Assembly (NCBI RefSeq): GCF_017591425.1
Contig: NW_024466599.1
Span: 25,644,001 to 25,708,000, forward strand
Source of the DNA: Ochotona curzoniae
Taxonomy: Eukaryota; Chordata; Mammalia; Lagomorpha; Ochotonidae
Direction: 5' to 3'
DNA length: 64,000 nt
In this document: positions 1 to 10,765 of the stretch, piece after piece
Numbering within the stretch: position 1 is the stretch's first letter
Layout of the letters: each line of letters opens with the position of its first letter
Notes under the pieces: generated by a model
Seen by the model: only the letters and a program-made list of their open reading frames with translations
Told to the model about the DNA's origin: nothing
Databases searched by the model: none
Program-made: the position numbers and the translations under genes

Positions 1-904
1 CGTTCTTTTTTCAGAGAGCTGTGGGATAAGGATACTTCATGCTTCCTGTTGAAATTCCTACATCACTTGGGACACACTCTCTTCTTAAGTGTACAAGACA
101 AAGACTAGTCTGGCCCAGATATGTACTTCTGACTTACAGTGCAAACACGTTCATTTGACTGTAGTTCATACAAATGCACAGAAGTGTAGTAGAAGTTTGG
201 ATTCTGCTGTTTCCTTTCACAGCTACTCCTTTCACCCAGATTGGCGCCTTGTAAGTGTAACCTATACCCATAGGCGTGTGACTTATTTTCAGGGAAGTAT
301 GTAGGGAGACTTAGCGTTGGGTAAGTGGTAGCTGTATGTTGTACTTATTGATTCATCTTAGTGTTCTGTGCATGTTATGGTCTTACCAAAATAGTCATTA
401 AACATCTCTCTGCACCACACTCATCTTGCAAGCAGTCCTATTACGTTTCTTCGCCCTGCCTGTTGTGTCCAAGCATATGAAGTCAGTTTTCAACTCTTGG
501 CTATAATTAGGGATTCCTATCTGTTCCGTTTGCTTCTTTGCCTGTTTTCTCACCAAGAGAGCTGGATCTCAGTTGGCCCCTTCCACACTCTACAGAAATC
601 GTGGCAGAAAGGAAACTGGAAACACAACATCAAAAGGCATGTCATCAGGCACCCGCTGACTCTCCATGGTACCAAGCGCCGGTGCTTACTCTGTTTCCTG
701 TTTCAGACTTTTCTCGGGTCGAACCCAGCTTACATGTGCTGGCTTCACCACGGCTCAGGTCTCCTCTCTCGGTGAATGCCACAAACAGCGTTCAGCTGAC
801 GCCTTTTTGTCAGTGGTCCAAATAAGAAAATTTCCTTGTTTTCAAATTGTGCAGCATCCTTTTTTCTCACCATGCAAGAAATGAAAAATAGCAATCCTAC
901 TAAA

Positions 905-1200
905 AGTAGTCTTCTAATTACAAGTATTTGTGTTCCTTTCAGCTTAATTTGAAGTCACTAATGTGCAATAATATGCTTCTCTTTTGATGTGGGAAGGCCG
1001 CATATTATGTGTGCTAATTTAATAGGATGTGTAATACACATAAATTAATGAGATTGATGATTAATTTTGAAAAGTGAACAGCTTTGTCTAATTACTTATA
1101 ATACCTATCATTAGGGAATTCATCCTACTAGGAAGGCACTAAGTAGCAATTACACAATCATTTTAATGGAGCACCTTCTGATTTCCTAATTTTTTGTTTT
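905..1200. promoter_or_regulatory. Candidate conserved intronic element dense in homeodomain cores
   Basis: An AT-rich stretch carries many TAAT or ATTA cores in varied contexts, including CTAATTACAAG near 914, AATTAATGAG near 1044, GATTAATTTT near 1060, CTAATTACTTA near 1089 and CAATTACACAATCATTTTAAT near 1148. It contains no recognisable repeat, which is unusual in this intron. Homeodomain factors bind such cores, so a developmental enhancer is possible. Plain AT richness would also produce some of these matches. Confidence 0.3.
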
Positions 1201-1916
1201 ATATTCTGGCTTCCTACACAAATACCTAAAGGCCTAGATTTTATTTTCATGGATGTTTTACGATGGCTGAAATGAAAGATGAGGGACAAGGTTAGTGGGA
1301 GTCAGGTGGAGATCAAAAGGTCATGAGGAGATGCTATTGAGAGTACTGGTTTGGTAAGTGCCTCCTTGTAAAAGCAAATACCTCCCCTTGACATACTTTG
1401 TCATGCAAGATAGGGCTGGCTTAAACCAGCCGTTGCCTTATCACTGACTCCACGCTGCATGCCTTTCCCTTAGCAAAAGTCATTCCATTGCTTCAATGAG
1501 ATCATTATCCCATGACCCCTAGGAAGAGAGAAAATGAGCACAGACCAGCAGCTCTGCCTCCATTGGCATTTGCCTGACCCACAGAGATGCCTGCGCTGGT
1601 CACATAACCTTTGGCCTGATGTTTGTATTGCTTCTGCTCACGCCAAGTGCAGCAGCATCTGGAAGAGGGACTCTGTACCTAGGGTCAGTCACACCTGGTT
1701 AAGTAATCCCCCAGAGAGAGCACTGCTTTAGTCATGGAGGTCTTTCTCCGTGTGATGCCTGAAGCCTTCAAGCCCGCGTAACTGCAGCAGCAGACCTGTT
1801 GGTTGACTTAGGAAATCGGGATTCGTAGCAGTGCTACCGACCAAGCTGGTCCAAACGAGCAGAACTGACTGATCATATCCTTCTGGGGCTGGCCAGGGCA
1901 TGTTAGAAGTTCATGA

Positions 1917-1931
1917 AAAATGCATAATCCT
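1917..1931. repeat. Target-site duplication, left copy
   Basis: AAAATGCATAATCCT here recurs as AAAATGCATGATCCT at 1971-1985, with one mismatch in 15. The related element at 2546-2656 has only one equivalent of this block, so the second copy was probably made on insertion of the tRNA half between them. Confidence 0.65.
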
Positions 1932-1966
1932 GTACGCAGCGCCTTAGACCGCTAGGCCATCCTGAC
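1932..1966 (-). pseudogene. Retroposed 5' half of tRNA-Leu(CAG)
   Basis: Read on the minus strand the segment starts GTCAGGATGGCC and continues TAGCGGTCTAAGGCGCTGCG. This follows the acceptor 5' strand, D arm and anticodon 5' strand of mammalian tRNA-Leu(CAG), with one clear change (CCTAGC for CCGAGC). It stops in the anticodon loop; there is no variable arm, T arm or 3' acceptor strand, so it cannot encode a tRNA. A 15-bp direct repeat flanks it and no A tail is present. That pattern fits the known class of tailless mammalian retropseudogenes mobilised by L1. Four extra bases (1967-1970) lie between the tRNA 5' end and the right-hand duplication. Confidence 0.7.
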
Positions 1967-2545
1967 AACTAAAATGCATGATCCTTAAAAAAAAATTTTA
2001 CATGCATTTCAGCTCATTTTTGTGGTGAAATAGTTATCTTTTTTATTGCATTTTCCATGAGCTTTTTGAGGTTTCTGTGCATTTGTTTACTTGCAGTTGA
2101 ATGTTGTTTTAGGAGATAATTGAGGTCAAATACTTAACAACAGTCTCATTTGGGGACTGGAAACGAGTCTGTGCATTGCTGCCTTTTAAGAAGTTTGTCA
2201 AAATTCAGCTATTTGGGAATAATAGCTTGTTGTAATCAAGTGTAACTTGTGAATCTCTGCATATATATTTCATGACTTACATGTGAAGGAAGTTAAGATA
2301 TTCTAATTATAAGTCATCCAGAACCTTGCGAGCATCTTTGAAGTATCATATGTATTGAAGGATCTGTGAAAATGAACTCTATTAGAGAAGGTACATCAGA
2401 ACGTGATTTTCTTGGAGGTTGTATGTCTATCTCATGAAAGCTTAGCTCTTTAATACTTACTCTGTGTGCCTTTATTAATATTTAAAGTGGAGTTTTCACA
2501 TGGGATCTGGCTGATTTAGCATGTGCTGGTAACTATAAAAGAAAT

Positions 2546-2656
2546 CTTCAAAAAGTTCATGGTGATGTGTATTACTGCAAAAACTATGCATGTATTTCAT
2601 AACTATTTTTCACCAAAAAATTATTTTAATTACAATTTTCCATGAGCCGTTTGAAG
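2546..2656. mobile_element. Short inverted-repeat DNA element (MITE-like), 111 bp
   Basis: The ends CTTCAAAAAGTTCATGG and CCATGAGCCGTTTGAAG are 17-bp imperfect terminal inverted repeats. The interior is AT-rich and has no coding capacity. It is the most complete of the related copies in this window. Confidence 0.6.
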
Positions 2657-3109
2657 TATACTTGTACTCCTTTTTAGTTGACTCTGGCATTTTATCCATA
2701 TAGAAGTCTTCTCCACCATAATCTTTAATTAGGAAATGATTAAATATTTCTGTTCCATAAGGGAGAGGTCTGTACTTTTTATCATCTCAGGTTATCATAT
2801 AACATTCCTTTTGGTTAGATTTCTGTTTAAGACTGACCCTATAAAAGGTTTCTTCGTAGGTGTGTGTCTAGAGAGAGTATTTCATTAGAACATCTGTTTA
2901 TCAATGTACCTGAGTCCAGGAATCACATATAGTAAATATTGAATTCAGCATCTTTAAGAAGGTATACAACTCATGAAATTTAATATTTTTCAATCACAAT
3001 TTGGCAGTACTAGCATCTTCATTGGAAAATTTTTTACAATTCCTTCTCCAGTGTATTTTCTCAAAATTAAAAACCTCTGCCCAGTGAAAGAAAAATTACC
3101 TTGTAGCCA

Positions 3110-3305
3110 ATGGTATGCTCAGGGTTCTGTCCCACGCTAGCTCTGTCTTGCTGTTGAGCTGTGGCCCTAACTCAGTATCCTCAGCTGTAGGATGGGAAGG
3201 ATGCTGCCCTGTGCTTTAGAAACGTGTTGTGAAAACTGTAACATGATGTGCATAGGTGAAAGTACCTTATAAACAGTAAACCAGTGTAGGGCACACTGCT
3301 GTAGG
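3110..3305 (+). mobile_element. MIR relic
   Basis: The segment GTATCCTCAGCTGTAGGATG, followed by a GTTGTGAAAACTG block and a GTACCTTATAAACAGT block, follows the order of the MIR core and 3' region (cctcagtttcctcatctgtaa...). It is strongly diverged. Confidence 0.55.
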
Positions 3306-3513
3306 TCTGAGTAACATGGCATCAGATGCGTTCTGGTACCCACTCTTACTTGTAGTCCCTAGCTTTCTACAAAGCCCTACATATTGCAACTCAGTGATGA
3401 GCTTTTGAAAGATAAGGATGTTTCTGTTTTTCTAACTTGTTTTTTATTTTTTATTAACATGAAGAGAACAGATTTTATGGATTTTATAAGTGCAAGCCTA
3501 AGAACATAACCAT

Positions 3514-3570
3514 ACCTCCCTTCCTCCTCTTTCCTCCTCCTCTCCTTTCCTTCCTTTCTTTTTCTCCTTT
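3514..3570. repeat. Polypyrimidine tract
   Basis: A run of more than 50 consecutive C/T bases. A complementary-type polypurine run lies about 80 bp downstream, at 3651-3672, on the same strand. Confidence 0.85.
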
Positions 3571-3630
3571 AATTTTTCAAAAACATAATTTCTGGTGCTT
3601 TTTTATTTAATTTTTTTTTTAATTTTTCAA

Positions 3631-3880
3631 AAATTTTCATTTTATGTGGCAGAAAGGAAGGGAGGGAGGGAGGCATCTGGGTCACACCCCAATGCTGGTA
3701 GCCAAGGAACTGTGTGGGTCTCCTGCGTAAACGACAAGGACCCAGGTGAGCCATCGTCTGCTGCCTCCCGGAAGCTGGTTGGACTGGAAGCAGACTAGCT
3801 CAGACTTGAATCAGGCATTCTGGTGTGGAATGTGAGCTTGCCACATAGCAACTTAACCACTGTACTGCACTCCCGTCCCA
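3631..3880 (-). mobile_element. Lagomorph C-type SINE, old copy
   Basis: It runs from the A/T-rich tail (3631) through a GGAAGGGAGGG-expanded body and a degraded GCTTGCCACATAGCAACTTAACCACTG head to about 3880. It is more diverged than the other full-length copies. The purine run at 3651-3672 has grown within it. Confidence 0.6.
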
Positions 3881-4535
3881 AATGAGAATATTTTAGATAA
3901 TGTCTTGATGGTGCTCCTCCCCTTGCCCACTCCAGTTTTAATCATCTGTGGTTGTCTTATTGTGATGCAGGTGGAAACGGCCTGCTCTCTGTAGCACAGC
4001 TGAGTCGGAGAGGTTGGTCCCATTTGAGGCACCTGTGAATACACTGTGCATGAAAAGCTGTGGTTCTTGGACATTGAGTCTGTGACACTTACCCTCCCCC
4101 ATGGACTACAGAGTGGTTAGCTACTGTGGCTTCCATGCCACAGCTCACATGGTCCCAATGCTGGAGTGATCTGAATGGCAGGAGACCAGTGTAGCCAAAA
4201 GGGGAAACGGAATGCTTTCCTGTGCATTGTTTAGAAGGTGGAAGTTGAAACGTGGTTGTAGTGCACGGGGGTTGACTAGAACTCAACCTAAAGCAATCAT
4301 AACAGACCTAAACAGTGCTTGCTTTGCGTTTGTTTAGTTCCTACCGTGCACTGTGGGAAGCACCTCATACAAGCAACCCCCTCTTCTCACTTCAGTTTCC
4401 TTTCCTGCAAACCCTCCCTTCAACCCCCCAAGTCTGTGTAAACAGAATTGAAACTGTTCTGGTAGCAAATGTAGACAAACCACTGGTCTGTCTCTGAACT
4501 CCCACTCCACCTTGTTTTATTTGTTTGTTTGTTTT

Positions 4536-4865
4536 CTGAGATTTATTCATTTTTGTTGGAAAGTCAGATATACAGAGAGGAGGAGAGACAGAGAGGAAGA
4601 TCTTCTGCCCACTGAGTGACTCCTCAAGTGGCCGCAACGGCTGGAGCTGAACCAATCCGAAGCCAGGAGCCAGGAGCTGCCTCCAGGTCTCCCATGCATG
4701 TAGCGCAGGGTCCCAAGGCTTTGAGCTGTCCTCGACTGCTTTCCCAGGCCACAGACAAGGAGCTTGGTGGGAAGTGGGGCTACCGGGTCATGAACTGGTG
4801 CCAATATTGGATCCCAGCGTGTGCAAAGCTAGAACTTTAGCCACTAGGCTGCTGCACCAGGCCTG
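4536..4865 (-). mobile_element. Lagomorph C-type SINE, near full length
   Basis: It begins at the antisense tail GATTTATTCATTTTTGTTGG, passes through CAGATATACAGAGAGGAGG, and ends at the tRNA-derived head GCCACTAGGCTGCTGCACCA. The body is well preserved. Confidence 0.9.
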
Positions 4866-4922
4866 AGGTTCTTATTTGACAGACACTCGTGTGGAAGGAG
4901 GCTGGACCTGCTGCATCCAGGG

Positions 4923-4941
4923 ACACACACACACACACACA
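4923..4941. repeat. (AC)n microsatellite
   Basis: About 9.5 uninterrupted AC units just downstream of a SINE head. Confidence 0.95.
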
Positions 4942-5849
4942 AGCACGAACTTTCCTGATTTCCATCCAGAATCTCAAACCTGCTCTTGTACCTACTAGTA
5001 GTTGGGGACAGGGAAGACCCTTCTGATGGGGACACTGAAAAGTTCTCGTTACATTTACGGAGTTACACTTCCCATCCCAAGAAGTAGATGGAGTAAAGTT
5101 GAGCAAAAAAGGTGCTTCCAAGAAAGGTCTTGAAACTGGCCCAGTTTGGCTTTCAGAGTGATTAAAACAAGGCAGTTAGAGATAGGAGTCAGCTTACATG
5201 ACATTCATCTCAATTTTTTTTTTTCTTTTTATGAAGATAGATTGAGATCAGATGCTTTGCTATTAGAAGCCAAACGTCATAAGGTAAAATATGCAAGGTT
5301 TTAATTAAGTCCATAAACTTTCTGCAATTCCAGCCAAAAACCTGTAATCATTCACTAACAGAATTGCTGTGTATGAGAGCTCTGCCTCATTGGATTGCCT
5401 GCATTCATGAGCAGTAAGACCTCCACTGGGTTCAACCTTGACGTTATTATCTGGTCTGTAGAGGCCCATGGTGCAAGTGTGTTCCACTCAGCAGCTTTTA
5501 CACGCATGAGTCTTTGCACATTTGTTAATGACTTCTCTATTATTCAAACACTTGCTTCATTTTAGTTTCTGCTTAAGTCTCTTTATCTTCAAAAAAAAAA
5601 AATGAAGCTGCATCCTCAAACAAGAGGTGCACACAGTCCATTTGTTCACACCTAACTTGTGACCGATATGTGATGTAGAAATGAAGGACTTCACAGGCCA
5701 GGAACGGTGGTGCTTTGTCAGTTAAGAAAAAGTAAAATTCAGAAGAAGAGGTGGTATTTCTTTCCTTAGTGAACTAGAGAGGGTTTGTACTGTATGACAG
5801 ATGTAAACCAAGAATTTTAAGGTAGTAAGGTTCAAAATACCTTTCCATT

Positions 5850-5993
5850 GGGCCACCCTCTTCTGCTTTCTCAAGAGCATCAGCAGGGGAGCTGGATGGG
5901 AAGTGGAGCAGCCAGGATTCAAATAGGCACCTGTGGGGGGTGCCAGCACCTCAGGCGGTGGCTTTACCTGCTATGCCTCACAGCTGGCCCTTT
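5850..5993 (-). mobile_element. C-type SINE fragment
   Basis: Only the head-proximal half remains: GCTTTCTCAAGAGCATCAGC, GAGCTGGATGGGAAGTGGAGC, and a degraded promoter end near 5990. The tail half is missing. Confidence 0.55.
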
Positions 5994-7649
5994 CCTTTCC
6001 CTTTTCTAAACCTCATGTCACCCATTAATATGCGTGGCACTTTTCATACCTGTTTAAATAATTGTACAGAAGTTTTCTTTGAACTTGTCAAACTGCAAAC
6101 TGAAAGACCTAGATTGAAGGTTAGTAGCAGTGCTACTGTGTATGTCTACCCAACTCTTGGCATGTTCAACAGTGCCCTCAGACGGTCCTCCTTCCCCATG
6201 TTGCAAAAGAGTGGATACCTTCCCAGAGTCGTGTGCGAGATTGCTTTGCAGTGGGGTTCTGAGAATCGGAACTGTACTTGGCTTCATTGCCACCAGGATC
6301 CTGCATAAGTTACTTTTCTGTATAGTACCCAGGAGAGCCAGTAGAAATGATGCAATGTATAAGCTGCCTAATTTCCTCCCAGGAAACTACTGCCACACCA
6401 GGGTCTGACTTCACGACTGCCAGAACCAGATTTAGAATGAGAGTTACCACCTAGGCAGAAACTGAAAGCCGCAGCCACAAGCATAGTTGGAGTGGACCTT
6501 GGTTTTGTGTCCTTTTTGGACATAGGAGAGGGGGCAATCTGGGGATGCTTTCTCATCTGGGCTGAGACGAGTCTTGATCCGGGTCAGAACAATGAGCCAC
6601 CACACCGGTGACTCCTCGGGTAGCAGGCTGGATCTTTGTAAAGGAAGGAGACACAGCTCTGGATTTCCCTGAGCTGTTAGCCAGCTTTCTGCTATCATCT
6701 CAGCTACTCAACCATAACACTGAAGCCCAACCTTCAAGGCCTTGTAAGACTTTTCCTATCTGGAAAAGATACAAGATAATGAAGTTAAAACAGTTGAAGA
6801 AATGAAAAGGAGTTAGCACTTTAAAGCAAGGTCTTACCAGTTCCTCCCCCTGCCCCTTTCATAGGAACCAGAATTGAGGGAAAATGAAGAGGCAGAAATT
6901 CTCCAACTTTACCACTGAAAGATATTGATTTTTTTGTTGTTACTGTTCATATTTGAATCCACAAAAGGAAAGTCACACGTGTGTGTGATCCATGAGTCAT
7001 ATGGCCCCACTGAAGGAGCCACCAGGAGAGAAGGCTACCAGGCTCATGAGACAGGTGTGACTTACGGCTGTAGAAGCACATCTCCATCCTTAGCTGGGGC
7101 TTGGTCTCCAAAGTAAGCCAGAAGTCAACTTTAGCTCAAAAGAATATTTCAGATAGAGGCTAGAGTCGTGTAAATGAAATACCAAGGCTGATCTAAAGCC
7201 AGGTGTGACCATGACATAATCATTGGCTTCCTTGAGGGTTTCAAAGTTTGGCTATGGCATCCAGGGCCAGAGGAAAATTCCAGAGTGGAAGGAAGCCACT
7301 GCAGTGTCATTGGAATGCATTTACAGGCTCAGCACTAACTGCTTGGAAAGGGATCCATTTGCTTGGATATGTAGCTCCGGGTATGTTTATCTTAAAGATA
7401 AACTTAATTGTATTAATGTCACACCTCCTGTTTTCCTTGGAGCATTGTCCTCTAATCCTCTTCCTCAGAGCCAGGACATGGGGTATTGTGAGAGGGACAG
7501 AGACTAATGCATTCCTGGTCAAGGCCTTGCCAGGGGTCCACAGCAATCAGTTGAAGGAAGAATTGCTCACATGCCAAAGTCAGTGAGCAGGAGCTGCTCT
7601 TGTTTTTGTGGCGCTGACACCTGTGCAGGAAGTGATCCTCCAACCTGTT

Positions 7650-7895
7650 AGCAGCCTGCCTGGGACAGGTTAGGCAGAAGGTGCATAGGGACGGTGGACC
7701 AGACTCGCTGCAGCTTCCTAGATGTGAATCATGAGCCAGTGACTTACTCTCCCTTCTCCCTGTGCCTCAGTGTTCTGTGTGAGACAGAAACCCTGTCCCA
7801 TTCAACTATGGAAGTCGAACAGAATTAATATGAGATGCTAAACACAGGACTGGGTACACAGTTTGCATTCAGTAAGTCAAAGTAATGACCATTAT
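7650..7895 (+). mobile_element. MIR relic
   Basis: Ordered matches to MIR: a GAGCCAGTGACTTACTCTCC block, CCTGTGCCTCAGTGTTCTGT, AATTAATATGAGATGCTAAAC and a CATTCAGTAAGTCAAAGTAATG end. This spans most of the element. Confidence 0.7.
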
Positions 7896-9601
7896 TAAGT
7901 ATTGAAGAATAAACCTAGTGTCATTTTCAGCACAAACTAAGTTGGAGTGGTAAATATGGTGGTCAGAATTAACTCTAGGCATATATAAACTGATTTGATT
8001 GATTTTAGCTGGCTGCTCCTGGGCTTGCTTTCTATGTCCCTATGTGCCAACAGTGACAATATGCTGTTTCCCTCACAAAGACTACTATGGATTCCTTAGT
8101 TATTTAGAATCTCACCTTGCGTAGTAGTGTCTATGTCTCCTACTTCAAAACATTTTTCAAAACTTCCTGATGGAGCTGTCGCAGATAATTCACACATGCC
8201 ATTCAAGGCACCAGTGTCTAGGGAAAAACAGGGAATGGGGATGCCAGAACTCACCATCTCTAAACTTCATACCCTCACGCCTCTAATGTTGAACTCACTC
8301 AGCTTTCAAGTGTAACTTGGTCAAAAGCAAAAATATTCCTGTAAAGCTTCATCACCCAAAATCCATTCTAGGCGAATGTGGGCTAGATAGCAGCCATCAT
8401 GGTAAAGGTGAGGTAGTACTTTCCCATAAAACAAGACTTCTCCTTTAGGGTTACAGGTGGCTTTGTTTCTGAAGCATGTTCAAAGAAAGAAAATTGACTG
8501 TTGCAAGATGTCCTGGTAACCATGATTTAAACTGATTAAAGTAAACCACCGCCTACAGGCAGTAGTGGGGAGTATGTCTCAGTTGACATCTCCATGTGGC
8601 TTAGAGACTTGATTGGAGATTCCTGCCAGCCCTGATAGTCATCCACTGCTAATTGGGGCTCACCCTAACTTGGAGATTGAAAACCAGCTCTTAGAAAAGT
8701 CGGATGGCCAGAGGCAGAAAGCCTCACAGTTTGTTGAGACAACGCAAACAGGGTTCTGTCAGTACAGCTGATTGGCTTTGGTCTTTATGCTCTACTTAGG
8801 CTGTACCTCCAGTTTTTTGAGCCTGTCAACTTCTTGGTCTCAAATCTAAGCTAACTTTGTTGCAAAAGAACTGAAGTTGAAGGTGGAGTGCTTCTGAGGT
8901 CATTGGCAATGTGTGGAGCTTCAATAAAACAAATTGATGGAATTCTCTGGTAACCAGGGCCATGCTTGGCCCTCTGTCCACAGCAGATGATCTTGTGTGG
9001 CTTCAGGAGCCCCCCGGACTCTGTGACTCTGAGGACCTACACTACATGCGGGGAGGAACTTCAGTTTCCTCTGACAGGTAGTTAGAAGTTCTTGGTCTAG
9101 CTCATCACCACCAAGGCATCCTGATTAGTCGGTCTTTCTTTTAACAGTGTGTGGTAAATATTCTTTGAGACGGCGATTTCATACAATTGCTGAATGCATA
9201 TTGACACTATATACAAGGTTATGGTATAATTCAGAATTTGGTCTGCAGTGTTGCTTGTACCTGTATTTCCTTTCAATTGACTAAAATTGTAAGTGGGTTG
9301 GCATCATTTGGAAAGTGCCACGTTGCACACCAGGTCTGGCCTTTATCCTTTCAGTATTATAGTACATGTGCATAAGTGTTCATTGCATGTACATGAGTGA
9401 AACATGTGCAGCCGTAGGTTGGAGATGTCTGTTTTATATATCTTTGCTTCATTACTAAGAATGCTCATGTTTATTCTAAAAGAAAAAATATGCACCAGTG
9501 ACATAGCAGTCACTGTGAATATTCTCCTTTCTAGACAATTTTTAAGTTTCTGCTTTATATGGCTGAGCTTAAACTACTCACGATACATTCCTAATGTTTA
9601 T

Positions 9602-9882
9602 TAGTTTATCGGAAAGAGAGAGGTTCCATCTGCTGTTTCACTACCCAAATGCCCACAACAGCTGAAACTGGGCCAGGTCCAAGCCAGGAGCCCGGAACCC
9701 CATCCATGTCTCCCACTTGGATGACAGGAACTCAGATGCTTGAGCCATCAACTACTGCCACCCAGGGTTCTTATTAACAGGAAGCCAGATGAAAAGCAGA
9801 ATTGCTGGGACTCTAACTACAGCATGGAATACGGGGGTCCCAAGTGGTGACTGAACCCACTTTGCCACAGCACTCACCCCAT
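9602..9882 (-). mobile_element. C-type SINE, diverged
   Basis: The tail-side GTTTATCGGAAAGAGAGAGG, middle CCAAGCCAGGAGCCCGGAAC and head-side CACTTTGCCACAGCACTCAC appear in antisense order. Several internal indels mark it as old. Confidence 0.7.
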
Positions 9883-10599
9883 GATGCATTCTAATAGCCA
9901 CACCCTATCTGTTCAAGTGCTTACAGCATGACTCATTTAAATACTCCCTTATTGTCACCGTTTTCCCCTCATATCTTGCTATCATAAATAATATTGTAGG
10001 TAAACATCCGCCCATATAACTTGGGCCTCTTCTGCTTATTCCCTTGGGATAGATTACTAATAGTAGAATGATTAGGAATAGTAGAATGATTTATATTCCT
10101 TTAAAAGGAATATAAACGTTTTAAAGAAATAATGAGTGATACTGCCGTTGTTGCCTGTTAACTCGCATGCTCATCCTGCTAGCACTGGCTTTAGCTTCTG
10201 GTGACTGACTGAAATGTATTGGGTTTTAGGGCCTGTTGACTCAGAGAGGCCGAGTTTGACAGTCCACCGTTCTGACTCAGGTGGCCCAGTGGAATGTCTG
10301 AAGTAGTTTGACAAAGCCATCAGCTGATTGTTTCTTGAAGCAGGAAAGTGGATTATAAAGTGGCCTTGCCTCTCTCTATACTCCAATGCAGGAGACTGGG
10401 TCATCCTCCAAGCGTTCCTCCTCCTCCCATCCATATCTCATTTATACTTCCAGGTTGTTATATTCCAGCATTCTCTTCAGAAGATCAAAGCTTGTAAGGC
10501 CCCTCCCCTGCTTTAATAGAAAAGGATCCAAATTTCTCCATCATCATTGAGGGGCTTCTAAATGATCCCAGTCTGCTCTCCAACCAAACACTCTACACA

Positions 10600-10765
10600 C
10601 CTGACACTTAACCACCCAGTGTGCCAAGCTTTTGCACACATCACCTTCTGCATAGAATACTGGCCCTCCAGCTTCTCCTACTGCTCATCCCTCCAGTGGA
10701 AATTCAGACATCAAGTCCCCAGTGGAGCCTTCCAGCAGTTAGCAGTTTCCCTCCTGTGTGGTGCA
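10600..10765 (+). mobile_element. L2 relic
   Basis: GCCAAGCTTTTGCACACATC followed by a CTGCATAGAATACTGGCCCTCC block and a CAGACATCAAGTCCCCAG block matches the order of the L2 3' region (gcctttgcacatgctgttccctctgcctggaatgc...). Confidence 0.55.

Larger units (their letters stand above)
1905..2071. mobile_element. Short inverted-repeat DNA element (MITE-like), interrupted copy
   Basis: The left end reads AGAAGTTCATGAAAAATG and the right end CCATGAGCTTTTTGAGG, which are imperfect inverse complements. The interior resembles the copy at 2546-2656, including a TGCAT...ATTTCA core. The copy is interrupted by a tRNA-Leu half with its flanking duplication (1932-1985). The structure suggests a non-autonomous DNA transposon, but I cannot name the family with certainty. 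Confidence 0.55.
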
